From assembly GCF_000715075.1 (NCBI RefSeq), contig NC_134095.1:57036419-57100418 (forward strand): 64,000 nucleotides of DNA. The letters run 5' to 3'. The DNA comes from Nicotiana tabacum (taxonomy: Eukaryota; Streptophyta; Magnoliopsida; Solanales; Solanaceae). Position 1 is the stretch's first letter, and each line of letters starts with the position of its first letter. The notes under the pieces are model-generated. The model was not told the origin of the DNA and searched no databases. It worked only from the letters and a program-made list of their open reading frames with translations. The position numbers and the translations under genes are program-made. Shown piece by piece: positions 31,011 through 43,350 of this stretch.

Positions 31011-33603
31011 TGTTACGACCCGAATTTCCCCACTCTCGAGAGTCGTGATGGTGCCTACTCGTAGAAGCTAGGCAAGCCACGAAATTAGGAATCCTTAACT
31101 CTTTTGTTTAAATATTCTTACAAATTACATTAACAAGTGATAATTATTTAAATACAGCGGAATATGAGATTAAGTGGAAGACTGAAATAAATATAAAACC
31201 TAAAATAATACGAAAATCCACATATGCCTCTACCTAGAAATTGGTGTCACAACGTCCACGGACTACTAAAATCACTACACACAACTGTTTGAAAGAAAGA
31301 AAATACTGTCTGTCTCGAATACAAGAGATAGCAGAACATAATAAAAGATAGAGGAGACGCTGGGCCTGCGGACGCCTGCAAGCTTCCTCGGTATCTCGAT
31401 GGACTGAAGCTGGCTCCCTTAATGTTGCTGACAGAGTGCTGCTCCTGTATCTGCACGTAAGTGCAGAGTGTAGCATCAGCACAACCAACCCCATGTGCTG
31501 GTAAGTGTCTGGCCTAACCCCGGCGAGGTAGTGACGAGGGTAGGACCAGACTTCAGATAAACCTGTGCAGTTATATAATATACAACAAAAATATAAACAG
31601 GATATAACAGTTTAAAAGGGAGGGGAAACATATCAATTTTAATAGAAACTTAATAAAGTATGAAAGAACACTCGATGTCTACAACAATACAATAACAATA
31701 CTGTTGCGGCACGCAACCCGATCCCTTATCATTTTATATTTGTTGCGGCGTGTAACCCGATCCACATATATAACTGTTGTGGCGTGCAACCCGATCCAAT
31801 ATAATATCTATCGGCGTGCAACCTGATCCATAGATATATTATAATGTTGTGGCGCGCAAACCGTTCCAAATATACAGTCAACAATAATCATAATTAACCG
31901 TCCCGGCAAGGGATCAACAATAGACTACACTATCCCGGCAAGGGAACTCAACAGTACAAGTATATACGTCCCGGTAAGGGAGAATCAGCTATAACCAATC
32001 TTAACTCAACTCCTACTCATCTCAATTTTCACCATTTCTCAATCATAAGTAGATTCCACGATAAACAAACTAAGTCTTTGCTCAATATCAAGGATTTACT
32101 CACTATTTCAACCATAGTAACATTTAAGAATACAACAAGTATCAATTTAAGACTCACGGTCATGCTCGACACCAACGTATAGATACTCGTCACCATGCCT
32201 ATACGTCGTACCTAACAAGAAGCAAATAGCAAATAGGACTCAACTCTTATTCCCTCAAGCTAAGGTTAGACCGAACACTTACCTCAAACTTCCACGGCCA
32301 AATCAATCCTCAATTACCGCCTTTCCTCTCGAATTCGGCTCCAAACCAATTGTATCTATACATAAATAACTTCATAACATCAATAAATGCTAAACAATTC
32401 GAATCCAATGCCTAACTATAGCTTTCCAATCATTCTTCCAAAAAATCCAAAAATCGACCCCGGGCCCGCTTGGTCAAAATACGAGGTTCGAACCAAAATC
32501 AGATTACCCATTCACCCACGAGCCCGAATATATAATTTATTTTCAAATCTGACCCCAAAACGAGGTCTAAATCATTAATAATCAAAAAGCCCTAACTCTA
32601 CCCAAATCCCTAATTTTCTACCCTTATTCACATAATTTAGGCCTAGAAATCTAATGGGTGTTGATAAAAATGGAAGAAAACAAGTTAAAGATTACTTACC
32701 CAAGAGGTTATGATGAAGAAAAGCTTCAAAAATCGCCTAAGAGCTTTGGAGAAGAAGAGGTTTGTGAAATTTTTATAAAATCCCGAAAGTGTTCTGTTTT
32801 TGGTCTTTTAAAAATCACTGGGCGAAAATGACCTTCGCGTTCGCGACAGACCCTTCGTATTCACGGTGGGTCAGGCTGGATAAGCCTTCGCGTTCGCATA
32901 CACCAGATCAGCTGTTTCTGCGATTTTTCTTAAGTCCAAAACTTCCCGAAATACATCTAAAACACACTCGAGCCCTCGGGGATCTAACCAAACACATGTA
33001 CTAACTCAACAACATCATACGAACTTATCCGTGCGATCAAATCGCCAAAATAATCTCAATAACAACGAATTAAACCTCAAAATCATAGAATTTTTCTCAA
33101 ATTTCATCAAGTATCAAATTTAGCAATTTAGGTCTAAATCACGTCAAATGGCATCCGTGTTTCACCAAATTCCACAAAAATGTCTTAAATCATATATAAG
33201 ACATATACTTGGCGCCGCAACCAAAATACAGGCCCGATACCATCATGTTCTAAGCAAATTTCATTTCAAATTTCTTTAAAAATTTCAGAAAACAATTTTC
33301 TTTAAAAATTCATTTCTCGGGTTTGGGACCCCGGAATTCGATTCCGGGTATATGCCCAAGTCCCATATTTTCCTACGGACCCTCCGGGACCGTCAAATCA
33401 CGGGTCCAGGTCCGTTTACCCAAAACATTGACTGAAGTGAAATTAATTCATTTTACAGTCAAAATTTATTATTTTTCACATATTTTCATATTTAAGCTTT
33501 CTGGGGCCCGGACCGCGCACGCAAATCGAGGTGATGATAAATGAGGTTTTCAAGGCCTCGGATACACGGAATTTAATTTAAAGCAAGTGATGACGTCATC
33601 ACA
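31011..33603 (-). repeat. 3' LTR of G1
   Basis: 2593 bp, 424 bp shorter than the 5' LTR. The losses fall in two repeat arrays: the GTTGCGGCGTGCAAC array (5 units here against about 11) and the TTCGCGTTCGCG array (two units left at 32835-32897, most of about 260 bp gone). Confidence 0.9.
31700..31880. repeat. Hairpin tandem array in the 3' LTR of G1, about 5 units
   Basis: Units of about 34 bp with GTTGC-GGCGT-GCAAC followed by CCGATCCA and a TA-rich spacer. Five units, some decayed. It is followed at 31900-31985 by three copies of a TCCCGGCAAGGGA hairpin motif. Confidence 0.85.
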
Positions 33604-34177
33604 TTCTCCACTTCTAAAATAACCATTCGTCCTCGAACGGATAGAAGAAGGAAGTACCCGAGTCGGGGAAAAGATGAGGATAACGGCTCCACATATCAGA
33701 CTCGAACTCCCAAGTCGATGCCTCAGGAGGCTGACCTCTCCACTAAACACGAACAGAAGGAAAACTCTTCGACTTCAACTGACGAACCTGCCGATCTAGA
33801 ATAGCTACCGGCTCCTCCTCATAAGACAAGTCCTTCTCCAACAGGACAGTGCTGAAATCTAACACGTGGGATGGATCGCCATGATGCTTTCGAAGCATGG
33901 ACACATGAAATACTGGATGCACGACTGATAAGCTCGGCGGCAATGCAAGTCTATAAGCCACCTCTCCGACTCGATCAAGAATCTCAAACGAACCAATAAA
34001 CCTAGGGCTAAGCTTGCCCTTTTTCCCAAATCTCATCATGCCCTTCATAGGCGACACTCGGAGAAATACCCGCTCACCAACCATGATTGCCAAATCATGA
34101 ACCTTGCTGTCTGCATAACTCTTTTGCCTGGATTGAGCTGTACGAAGCCTATCCTGAATAATCCCGACCTCGTCCAA
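33604..34177 (-). pseudogene. G1 integrase tail and chromodomain
   Basis: The C-terminal integrase region (VGERVFLRVSPMKGMMRFG, LSPRFIGSFEILDRVGEVAY, HPVFHVSMLRKH near residues 33-97) leads into a chromodomain-like segment: EEPVAILDRQVRQLKSK, a stop at 33743-33745, then in the same frame WRGQPPEASTWEFESDM and YPHLF to about 33625. The stop falls where the family has Gln after VRV, so CAG-to-TAG is likely. In chromoviruses this domain is thought to bind histone marks and steer insertion. Confidence 0.85.
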
Positions 34178-34183
34178 GGCCTC

Positions 34184-34831
34184 CTAAACTAGATCTATAC
34201 CCAACAACCAAGCCTCTCCCGGCTCAAACCATCCAACCGGAGACTGACACCGCCTATCATATAAAGCCTCGTAAGGAGCCATCTGGATACTCGACTGGTA
34301 GCTGTTGTTGTACACAAACTCTGCTAAAGGCAAAAACTGATCCCATGAGCCTCCAAAGTCAATGACACAAACTTGGAGCATATCCTCCAAAATCTGAATA
34401 GTCTGCTCGGACTGCCCGTCCGTCTGAGGATGAAATGTTGTACTCAACTCAACCTGGGTGCCCAACTCTCGCTGAACTGCTCTCCAGAAATGTGAGGTAA
34501 ACTGCGTACCTCGGTCCGAAATGATAGATACAGGCATACCATGAAGACGAACAATCTCACAGATATAGATCTCAGCTAACCTCTCGAATGAATAGGAGAC
34601 TGCCATAGGAATGAAATGCGCTGACTTGGTCAGCCTATCAACAATGACCCAGACTGCGTCGAACTTCCTCTGAGTCTGCAGGAGTCCAACAACAAAGTCC
34701 ATAGTGATCTGCTCCCACTTCCACTCGGGAAGTTCAATCCCCTGAAATAAACCACCAGGTTTCTGATGTTCATACTTAACCTGCTGACAATTTAAACATC
34801 GAGCCACATATGCAACAATATCATTCTTCAT
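34184..34831 (-). pseudogene. G1 integrase core
   Basis: 215-codon stretch. The zinc-binding part is seen in its Cys pair (CLNCQQVKYEHQ, residues 13-24); the His pair lies upstream of the stop near 34860. The core has all three acidic residues: TMDFVVGL (Asp, about 45), ISDRGTQFTSHFW (Asp, about 105) and DGQSEQTI (Glu, about 141). The end, SIQMAPYEALYDRRCQSPVGW, is typical of Del/Tekay elements. A stop at 34184 separates it from the tail. Confidence 0.9.
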
Positions 34832-34861
34832 TTTACGCCACCAATAATGCTGCCGAAAATC

Positions 34862-35401
34862 CTAATACATCTTCGCGGCGCCCGGATGAATAGAGTACCG
34901 AGAGCTATGGGTCTCCTCAAATATCAACTCTCGAAGCCCATCCACATTAGGAAAACAAACTCGACCCTGCAATCTCAAAACTCCATCATCATCTAAGGTA
35001 ACCTGCTTGGCACCTCCACGCTGCACTGTGTCTCTAAGGACACACAAATGGGGATCATCATACTGCCGATCATGGATATACTCCAATAAAAAAGAACGAG
35101 CGACCGTTCAAGCTAATACACGACTAGGCTGAGAGATAACCAACCTCAAAAACCGATTGGCCAAACCCTGAACATCCAAAGCAAGCGGTCTCTCACCGAT
35201 CGGAATATAAGTAAGACTGCCCATACTGGCTGACTTCCTACTCAAAGCATCGGCCACCATATTAGCCTTCTCCGGATGATATAAGATAGTGATATCATAA
35301 TCTATCAACAACTCCAACCACCTTCTCTGCCTCAAATTCAACTCCTTTTGCTTGAAAAAATACTGAAGACTCTTATGATCCGTGAACACCTCACATGCCA
35401 T
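34862..35401 (-). pseudogene. G1 RNase H end and linker to integrase
   Basis: Two frames separated by stops near 35105. The first has [20 protein letters not shown] and [17 protein letters not shown], the closing RNase H blocks with the conserved DALSRK. The second has DDGVLRLQGRVCFPNVDGLR and ETHSSRYSIHPGAAKMY, the start of the integrase zinc region (H-S-HPG-KMY). Confidence 0.88.
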
Positions 35402-35419
35402 GCCATACAGATAGTGCCT

Positions 35420-36088
35420 CTAAATTTTCAATGCATGAACAATGGATGCCAACTCCAAATCATGAACCGGATAGTTCTTCTCATGAATCCTCAACTGCCG
35501 CGAAGCATAGGCAATGACCTTTCCATCCTGCATCAACACTGCACCAAGCCCAATACGAGATGCATCACAATAAACTGTATAAGGCCCTGAACCTGTGGGC
35601 AAAAACCAACACCAGTGCCATAGTCAGAGCTGTCTTGAGCTTCTGAAAGCTCGCCTCACACTCGTCCGACCATCTGAACTGGGCACCCTTCTGAGTCAAC
35701 CTGGTCATCGGGGCTGCGATAGATGAGAACCCCTCCACGAACCGACGATAGTAGCCTGCCAATCCCAAGAAACTCCGAATCTCTGTAGCTAATGTTGGTC
35801 TAGGCCAGTTCTTAATTGCCTCAATCTTCTTTGGATTAACCTGAATACCCTCTACTGATACAACATGATCCAGGAATGCAACTGAACTCAACCAGAACTC
35901 ACTCTTCGAGAACTTAGCATATAACTGACTATCCTTCAGAGTCTGAAGAACCACTCTGAGATGCTGCTCGTGCTCCTCCTAGCTGCGGGAATATATCAAA
36001 ATATCGTCAATGAAGACTATCACGAACGATTCCAAATAAGGCCTGAACACTCGGTTCATCAAATCCATAAAAATTGTTGGGACATTGG
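35420..36088 (-). pseudogene. G1 RT C-terminal half and RNase H start
   Basis: Includes the RT active site FIDDILIYS near 36030-36004, a stop right after (SRS then TAG), then [38 protein letters not shown] and [16 protein letters not shown], the classic RT thumb region. A frame change near 35580-35600 leads to the RNase H start, [20 protein letters not shown] and [20 protein letters not shown]. Confidence 0.9.
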
Positions 36089-37324
36089 TCAACCTAAATG
36101 ATATGACCAAGAACTTATAATGCCGTACCGAGTGCGGAAAGCTGTCTTAGGGACATCAGATGCCCTAATCCTCAACTGATGGTAGCCAGATCTCAAGTCA
36201 ATCTTTGAAAATACCTTGGCATCCTGAAGTTGATCGAATAAATCATCAATCCTCGGCAATGGATACTTATTATTGATTGTAACCCTGTTCAACTGCCGAT
36301 AACCAATACACATTATCATCGGTCCATCCTTCTTCTTAACAAACAACAACGGCGCACCCCAAGGTGACACACTGGGTCTAATGAAACCTTTCTCAAGCAA
36401 GTCTTGCAACTGCTCCTTCAACTCTTTCAACTCCGGCGGGGCCATACGATACGGCGGGATAGAAATGGGCTGAGTGCCCGGAGCCAAATCAATGCATAAG
36501 TTAATATCCCTGTCGGGTGGCATCCCCGACAGGTCTGAAGGGAATACCTTAGGAAACTCACGAACAACATGCACAGAATCAATAAAGGGAACCTCAGCAC
36601 TAGAATCGCGAACATACGCCAAATAGGCCAAACACCCCTTCTCGACCATACGTCGAGCCTTCACATACGAGACAACACGGCGGGTAGAATGACTAGGAGT
36701 CCTTCTCCACTCTAAATGAGGCATATCCGATAAATCTAAGGTCACAGTCTTGGCATGACAGTCCAAGATAGCGTGGTAAGGTGATAACCAGTCCATCCCC
36801 AATATAACATCGAAGTCAACCATGTCTAGAAGCAACAAATCTATACGAGTCTCAAGACCTCCAATCACCACGATACAAGAACGATGGACTCGATCAACCA
36901 CAATAGAATCACCCACCGGTGTAGACACATAAATAGGAACACTCAATGAATCACTAGGCATGACCAGATACGGTGCAAAATAAGATAAAACATACGAGTA
37001 TGTAGACCTTGGATCAAATAACACTGAAGCATCTCTATCACAAACCAGAATAGTACTTGTGGTCACCACATCTGAAGCCTCAGCCTCGGGCCTGGCTGGA
37101 AGAGCATAACATTGGGGCTGGGCCCCACCACTCTGAACTACCTCTTTGGGACGGCCTGCAGCTGGCTGGCCTCCACCTCTGGTGGTCTGAGATCTACCTC
37201 TAAATCCTCTACCTCCACCTTTAGCACTTCTACCCCCGCCCCTAGCTGGCAGGGCGGTCTGTGGAACATCTGGTGCCTGAATCATAGCACGGGAACCCTG
37301 CTGTTGCAACTGAGTACCCACCAA
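36089..37324 (-). pseudogene. G1 protease and first half of RT
   Basis: 411 codons. After a basic Gly-rich stretch, the protease active site reads [13 protein letters not shown] near residues 100-112, where the family has D-P-G; Gly-to-Arg next to the catalytic Asp should inactivate it. [18 protein letters not shown] follows near 165-182. RT begins about residue 285 ([18 protein letters not shown]), with [26 protein letters not shown] and [15 protein letters not shown]. The last residues are off-frame, joining the YxDD-bearing piece. Confidence 0.9.
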
Positions 37325-38527
37325 CCTCGGAAAAGCCCTCCGGATATGACCATACTCACTACACTCATAACATCCACCTGAATGTTATGGCTGAGGAAAC
37401 TGAGACTAACCCTGGCGACCTGAATGACCACCCCGAAAACTTTGAAGTGGTAGTGCACTGATAGGAGCTGATGGTGCACTATAGGGTTGCTGATCAGAAT
37501 ACTGCATCTGGGGACCATGGCTACCTGAAGCACCGTGAGAAACCTGAAGGGCTGACTGAAAGGGCCTAGGAGGATGGCCTCTACCATATAAAAATCTACC
37601 TCTAGACGAGGCACCACTAAATCTACCTGAATGACGGGGCCTCTTGTCCGACCCATGACCACCTTCCTGTGATAGGACCATCTCAACTCTACGGGCCACA
37701 TTGGCCGCCTCCTGAGAAGTAATCTCACTTCCAGCCTCCCTAGCCATCTGAAGGCGAATCGGCTGAATAAGACCGTCAATAAACCTCATCACCCTCTTTC
37801 TCTCGGTAGGAAGTATGATAAGAGCATGGAGAGCTAAGTCGATGAACCTAGTCTCATACTGGGTAACCATCATGGAACCCTACTGGAGGCACTCAAACTG
37901 CCTTTGATAGGCCTCTCTCTGAGTAATAGGGAGAAACTTCTCCAGAAATAGCTGTGTGAACTGCTCCTAAGTCAAGGTTGGCGATCCGGCTGGTCTAGCT
38001 AAGCAATAATCCCTCCACCAAGTCTTGGCGAATCCAGACAAGCGAAATGTAACAAAATCGACCCCATTGGTCTCAACAATACCCATGTTCCTGAGAACCT
38101 TGTCGCAACTGTCTAGATAATCCTAGGGATCCTCAATAGATGCACCGTTGAAAGTAGAAGTGAAGAGCTTGGTGAACCTATCTAGTCTCCACAAAGCATC
38201 GGCAGACATAACTGCTCCCTCACCGGTCTGAGCTACCACACCCGGCTGAACTACTCCAACTGGCTGAACCACTAAAGTCTGAATCTGGGGAGCTACCTGC
38301 TCCAGAGTGTGAGTAGTAGGAGTTTGAGCCCCTCTTCCAGCCTGAGAGACGGCTGGTGCTACAGGAAGCAAGCCTACTCGGGTGACATTCTCCATGAGGC
38401 CCACTAATCGGACCAGAGCATCCTGAAGAACTAGGGTAGCAATGAACCCCTCTAGAACCTGAGCTGGGCCTACCGAAACTGCTGTGGCTGGAACCCCCTC
38501 ATCAAAATCAACCTGAGGCTCCGCCAC
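37325..38527 (-). pseudogene. gag: G1 gag
   Basis: Spans two open pieces (38527-38123 and 37873-37406) plus interrupted sequence between and after. The N-terminal piece is Pro/Val/Gly-rich and ends in FTKLFTSTFNGASI, the entry to the gag core. The middle, with stops, carries GFAKTWWRDYCLARP and FLPITQREAYQRQF. The second piece has QYETRFIDLALHALIILPTE and RFIDGLIQPIRLQMAREAG. The zinc knuckle near 37385-37340 reads [15 protein letters not shown]: the last Cys is Phe, so the knuckle is broken. At least four stops sit at Gln-like positions. Confidence 0.88.
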
Positions 38528-38842
38528 TGGTGTTGCTGCTCGGGGCTGAGCTCTGCCCCTACCTCGGCCTCTGGCACGGCCTCAGCCTCTGCCCCTCATG
38601 GGAGATGCTGCTGGGGGCTCGTGCTACTGAGCGGTAGATGAGGAAGCGTGTGTTCTCGCCATCTGCGAAAGAACAAAGTAGAAATTCAATTAGCATTTGA
38701 GAAACAAAGCCGCACGACAAGAAAGAACAAATGTGAAGTTTTTTCCTAACTCTATAGCCTCTGGGGGATAAATACAGACGTGTCTGTACCGATCCCTCAA
38801 ACTCTACTGAGCTTGTCCGTGAATTGTGAGACCTATGTAACC

Positions 38843-38861
38843 TAGAGCACTGATACCAACT
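38843..38861 (-). other. G1 primer-binding site
   Basis: Minus strand TTGGTATCAGTGCTCTAGG directly inside the 5' LTR, close to the TGGTATCAGAGC expected for initiator-Met tRNA priming. Confidence 0.75.
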
Positions 38862-39551
38862 TGTCACGACCTGGATTTCCCCACCCTCGGGAGTCGTGAT
38901 AGCGCATACTAGTAGAAGCTAGGCAAGCCATGAAATTAGGAATCCATAACTCTTTTATTTAAATTTTCTTACAAATTACATTAACAAGTGATAATTATTT
39001 AAATACAGTGGAATATGAGATTAAGCAGAAGACTTAAATAAATGTAAAACCTAAAATAATACGAAAATCCACATATGCCTCTACCCAGAAACTGGTGTCA
39101 CAACATCCACGGACTACTAAAATCACTACACACAACTATCTGAAAGAAAGAAAACATTGTTTGCCTCGAATACAAGAGATAGCAGAACATATAAAAGATA
39201 GAGGAGATGCCGGGAGTGCGGACCCCTGCAAGCTACCTTGGTATCTCGGTGGACTGAAGCTGGCTCCCCTAATGCTGCTGACCAAGTGCTGCTCTTATAT
39301 CTGCACGTAAGTGCAGAGTGTAGCATCAGCACAACCGACCCCATGTGCTGGTAAGTGTCTGGCCTAACCCCGGCGAGGTAGTGACGAGGGTAGGAACAGA
39401 TTCCAGATAAACCTGTGCAGCTATATAATATACAACGGAAATATAAACAGGATATAACAATTTAAAAGGGAGGGGGAAACATATCAATTCTAACAGAAAC
39501 TTAATAAAGTATGAAAGAACACTCGATGTCTACAATAATACAATAACAATA

Positions 39552-39915
39552 CTGTTGCGGCGCGCAACCCTATCCCTTATCATTTAACATTATTGCGGTG
39601 TGCAACCTGATTCACATATATAACTATTGCAGCGTGCAACCCGATCCAATATAATATCTGTTGCGGCATGCAACCCGATCCAATATAATATATGTTGCGG
39701 CATGCAACCCGATCCACAGATATAACTGTTGCGGCGTGCAACCCGATCCAATATAATATCTGTTGCGGCGTGCAACCCGATCAATATAATATCTATTGCG
39801 GCGTGCAACCCGATCCACATATATAACTGTTGTGGTGTGAAACCCAATCCAATATAATATCTATTGTGCGCGTGCAACCCGATCCATATATATATTATAA
39901 TGTTGCGGCTCGCAA
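39552..39915. repeat. Hairpin tandem array in the 5' LTR of G1, about 11 units
   Basis: Units of 33-36 bp: GTTGCGGCGTGCAAC then CCGATCCA and either AATATAATATCT or CATATATAACT. The GTTGC/GCAAC arms can pair around GGCGT. The minus strand is open for over 100 codons here because the repeat is near a multiple of three; that frame is not a gene. Confidence 0.9.
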
Positions 39916-40835
39916 CCCGTTCCAAATATACAGTCAACAATAATCATAATTAACCGTCCCGGCAAGGGATCAACAATAGACTACACTATCCCGGCAAGGG
40001 AGAATCAGCTATAACCAATCTTAACTCAACTCCTACTCATCTCAATTTTCACCATTTCTCAATCATAAGTAGATTCCACGATAAACAAACTAAGTATTTG
40101 CTCAATATCAAAGATTTACTCACAATTTCAACCATAGTAACATTCAAGAATACAACAAGTATCAATTTAAGACTCACGGTCATGCTCGACACCAACGTAT
40201 AGATACTCGTCACCATGCCTATACGTCGTATCCAACAAGAAGCAAATAGCAAATAGGACTCAACTCTTAATCCCTCAAGCTAAGGTTAGACCGAACATTT
40301 ACCTCAAACTTCCACGGCTAACTCAATCCTCAATTACCGCCTTTCCTCTCGAATTCGGCTCCAACCCAATTGTATCTATACATAAATGACTTCATAACAT
40401 CAATAAATGATAAACATTTCGAATCCAATGCCTAACAATAGCTTTCCAATCATTCTTCCCAAAAACCAAAACAATCGACCCTGGGCCCACTTGGTCAAAA
40501 TACGAGGTTCGAACCAAAATCCGATCACCCATTCACCCACGATCCCGAATATATAATTTATTTTCAAATTCGACCCCCAAACGAGGTCTAAATCATGAAA
40601 AATAAAAAAACCTAACTCTACCCAAATCCTAATTTTCTACTCTTATTCACATGATTTAGGCCTAGAAATCTAATGGTGTTGATAAAAATGGAAGAAAACA
40701 AGTTAAAGATTACTTACCCAAGAGTTATGGTGAAGAAAAGCTTCAAAAATAGCCTAAGAGCTTTGGAGAAGAAGAGGTTTGTGAAATTTTTATAAAACCC
40801 CGAAAGTGTTCTATTTTTGGTCTTTTAAAATCACT

Positions 40836-41160
40836 GGGCGAAAATGCCCTTCGCATTCGCGATGGGTCAAGCTGGATAAGCCTTCGCGTTCGCGTATACG
40901 GGCTCGCATTCGCGGAGAGTAATCTCCTCGAGCCCTTGCGTTCGCGTCCAAGGGGTCGTGTTCGTGTAATGTAAATGCCCCACCCCTGCACAGGCCCACT
41001 TTGCCTTCGCGTTCGCGTGGCCAGGACCGCGTTTGCGAAGGTATAGCCCCCCACTGTCTCGCGTTCGTGACCTGAGCTATGCGTTCGCGTAGAAGGAATT
41101 TCCTTCGACAAAATTTAATGCATCGCGTTCGCGTGGGTTCTCCCGCGAACGCGAAGAGGA
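40836..41160. repeat. CpG-rich TTCGCGTTCGCG array in the 5' LTR of G1
   Basis: About ten variants of TTCGCGTTCGCG and GCGTTCGCG with 20-40 base spacers, in both orientations near the right end (CGCGTGGGTTCTCCCGCGAA). Most of it is missing from the 3' LTR, which retains only the outermost units, as expected from recombination between repeat units. Confidence 0.85.
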
Positions 41161-41878
41161 ACGTATCAGAACACCAGATCAGCTGTTTCTGCAATTTTTC
41201 TTAAGTCCAAAACTTCCCGAAACGCATCCGAAACATACCCGAGACCTCGGGGCTCCTAACCAAACACACTTACTAACTCAACAACATCATACGAACTTAT
41301 CCGTGCGATCAAATCGCCAAAATAACCTCAACAACAACGAATTAAACCTCAAAATCAAAGAAATTTTCTCAAACTTCATCAAGTATCAAATTTAGCAATT
41401 TAGGTCCGAATCACGTCAAATGACATCTGTTTTTTACCAAATTCCATAGAAACGTCTTAAATCATATATAAGACATGTACCGAGAAACAGAACCAAAATA
41501 CGGGACCGATACCATCATGTTCTAAGCAAATTTCATTTCAAATTTCTTTAAAAATTTCACAAAATAATTTTCTTTAAAAATTCATTTCTCGGGCTTGGGA
41601 CCTCGGAATTCGATTCCGGGCATATGCCCAAGTCCCATATTTTCCCTCCGGGATCGTTAAATCTAGGTCCAGGTCCGTTTACCTAAAACGTTGACCGAAG
41701 TCAAATTAATTTATTTTACAGTAAAAATTTATCAGTTTTCACAGATTTTTATATTTAAGCTTTCTGGCTATGCGCCCGGACTGCGCACACAAATTGAGGT
41801 GATGATAAATGAGGTTTTCAAGGCCTCGTATACACAGAATTTAATTTAAAGCAAGTGATGACCTTTTGGGTCATCACA

Positions 41879-42160
41879 TAGCCATCAATAAGTTTGTGAA
41901 TAATTAATAACAGCCTCATATGCCCCTTAATTCAGTAGCATAGTAGAAGTTTTGGTCAAGTCCAATGTATAAAAACATGATCTTTATCAGTTATCAGTCA
42001 AAGAAAACACTCTCCGTATTAACAGTAAAAGCACCTAAAATGAAATGCTTATTAAAAGCTCTCATTTGCTCTGACCAACACTTACCTCACAGACACAAGA
42101 AATACAGATCTTGACTGAATAAATACAATCGTATGAAGACATTGATTTGACTCACTTGTT
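41879..42160. repeat. Duplicated segment, copy 2, right part
   Basis: Begins with TAGCC, the target duplication of G1. From 42026 it matches copy 1 again (TCATTTGCTCTGACCAAC, ACAAGAAATACAGATCTTG, ATACAATCGTATGAAGA), ending near 42155. Bases 41884-42025 have no counterpart in copy 1. Confidence 0.85.
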
Positions 42161-42409
42161 AAAACTAACCTAACATATTCATGTTCAAGTAATTGTAACC
42201 TCATGCTAGCCTAATTAACGAATAATATAAGTTATAATGTTAGGCATATATTGCAAGGTATAACACCAACTTCCTCACCAGAAATTTAGCCTCTGATCAT
42301 TTCTCAATATCTAGGGCTATAGACAACTCCAATTAAATTTAGCGATCTAGAGTTACCGCTTCGCTTTCCCTATTTCTACTTCTTGATACTTTGTTTATCC
42401 GTGTTATGT
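42161..42409. other. No feature seen
   Basis: Unique AT-rich sequence between copy 2 and the G2 LTR. The left border of G2 may lie somewhere inside its right part. Confidence 0.5.
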
Positions 42410-43019
42410 GATATCAGGTTGGTCGGATCGAATCCGGAAGGAATTCGTTAAGGTTTGAGACACTTAGTCTCTTTTAAGGAAGTTTAAGTTGGAAAAGTCA
42501 ACCGAATGTTGACTTATGTGTTAGAGGGCTCAGATGTGAGTTCTAATGATTCGGTTAGCTTCGGAAGGTGATTTGTGACTTAGGAGCGCGATCGAAATAA
42601 ATTTTGGAGGTTCGTAGTAGATTTAGGCTTGAATTGGCAAAGTTGATATTTTGGCAATTTCCGGTTGGTAGGCAAGATTTTGATATAAGGGTCAGAATGG
42701 AATTCTGAGAGTTGCAGTAGTTTCGTTGGGTCATTTGGGATGTGTGTGCAAATTTTCTGGTCATTCGGACGTGGTTTGGTTGGGTTGTTGATCAAAAGCG
42801 GAATTCTGAAGATTTTAGAAAGTTTGGCTTGAATCTGATGTGTTTTGGGTGATTTGATGTTGTTTGAGCTATTTTGATGATTGGAACAAGTTTGAATAAG
42901 GTTTTTGGATATGTTGGTGCCTTTGCTGGAGGTCTCGGGGGCCTCGTGTGAGCTTCGGGTGGTCAATCGGACCATTTCGTGAAGTTTGGAGTTGTAGAAA
43001 TTGCAGGTTCCGCTGTTGT

Positions 43020-43350
43020 AGGTTTTTACTCTTCGCGTTCGCAAGTGGACCATCGCGTTCGCGAAGAGTCAGTGGAATTTTAGCCTTCGCGTTCACGAGG
43101 GAGGCTCCGCGTTCGCGAAGGGTTGGATGCTCGTGCATCGCGTTCGCGAGAAGGGAGTCTCGTTAGCGTTGAGTCTTTTGGTCAGCTGGGTCTGAGGTCG
43201 AGTTGTTTGCGTTCACGAGAGAGGGGGTGCGTTCACGAAGAGTAAGTATGAGGAACCATCGCATTCGCGATGGCCTTGTCGCGTTCGCGAAAGAGGAAAG
43301 TTGGTCAAAGTAAATTTGTGCTTCGCGAACGCGAGGGTTTGACCGCGTTC
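43020..43350. repeat. CpG-rich GCGTTCGCGAAG array in G2
   Basis: About ten variants (CTTCGCGTTCGCAAG, CGCGTTCGCGAAGAG, TTCGCGAACGCGAG) in alternating orientation with A/G-rich spacers. The same core word occurs in the G1 LTR although the surrounding LTR sequences are not alignable by eye. Confidence 0.85.

Larger units (their letters stand above)
31011..41878 (-). mobile_element. Chromovirus (Ty3/gypsy, Tekay/Del type) G1, 10.9 kb
   Basis: LTRs at 31011-33603 (3') and 38862-41878 (5') enclose gag, protease, RT, RNase H, integrase and a C-terminal chromodomain, all reading leftward. The target duplication is TAGCT (31006-31010) against TAGCC (41879-41883). The element lies inside duplication copy 2, whose sequence resumes at 41879. 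The primer site just inside the 5' LTR is TTGGTATCAGTGC (minus strand), near the initiator-Met type. Every gene is interrupted, so it is not autonomous. Confidence 0.93.
38862..41878 (-). repeat. 5' LTR of G1
   Basis: 3017 bp, beginning (minus strand) TGTGATGACCCAAAAGGTCA and ending GGTCGTGACA. It contains the hairpin array 39552-39915 and the CpG-rich TTCGCGTTCGCG array 40836-41160. Confidence 0.9.

Noticed and set aside
31247..39344. Pair of similar frames at 31234-31494 and 39126-39344
   Set aside because: They are the same LTR position in the two G1 LTRs; similarity reflects LTR identity, not a duplicated gene.
39590..39940. 116-codon minus-strand frame with repeated GLHAATDIIL-type units
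   Set aside because: It is the LTR hairpin tandem repeat read in a frame of near-multiple-of-three periodicity; the 3' LTR copy has no equivalent frame.
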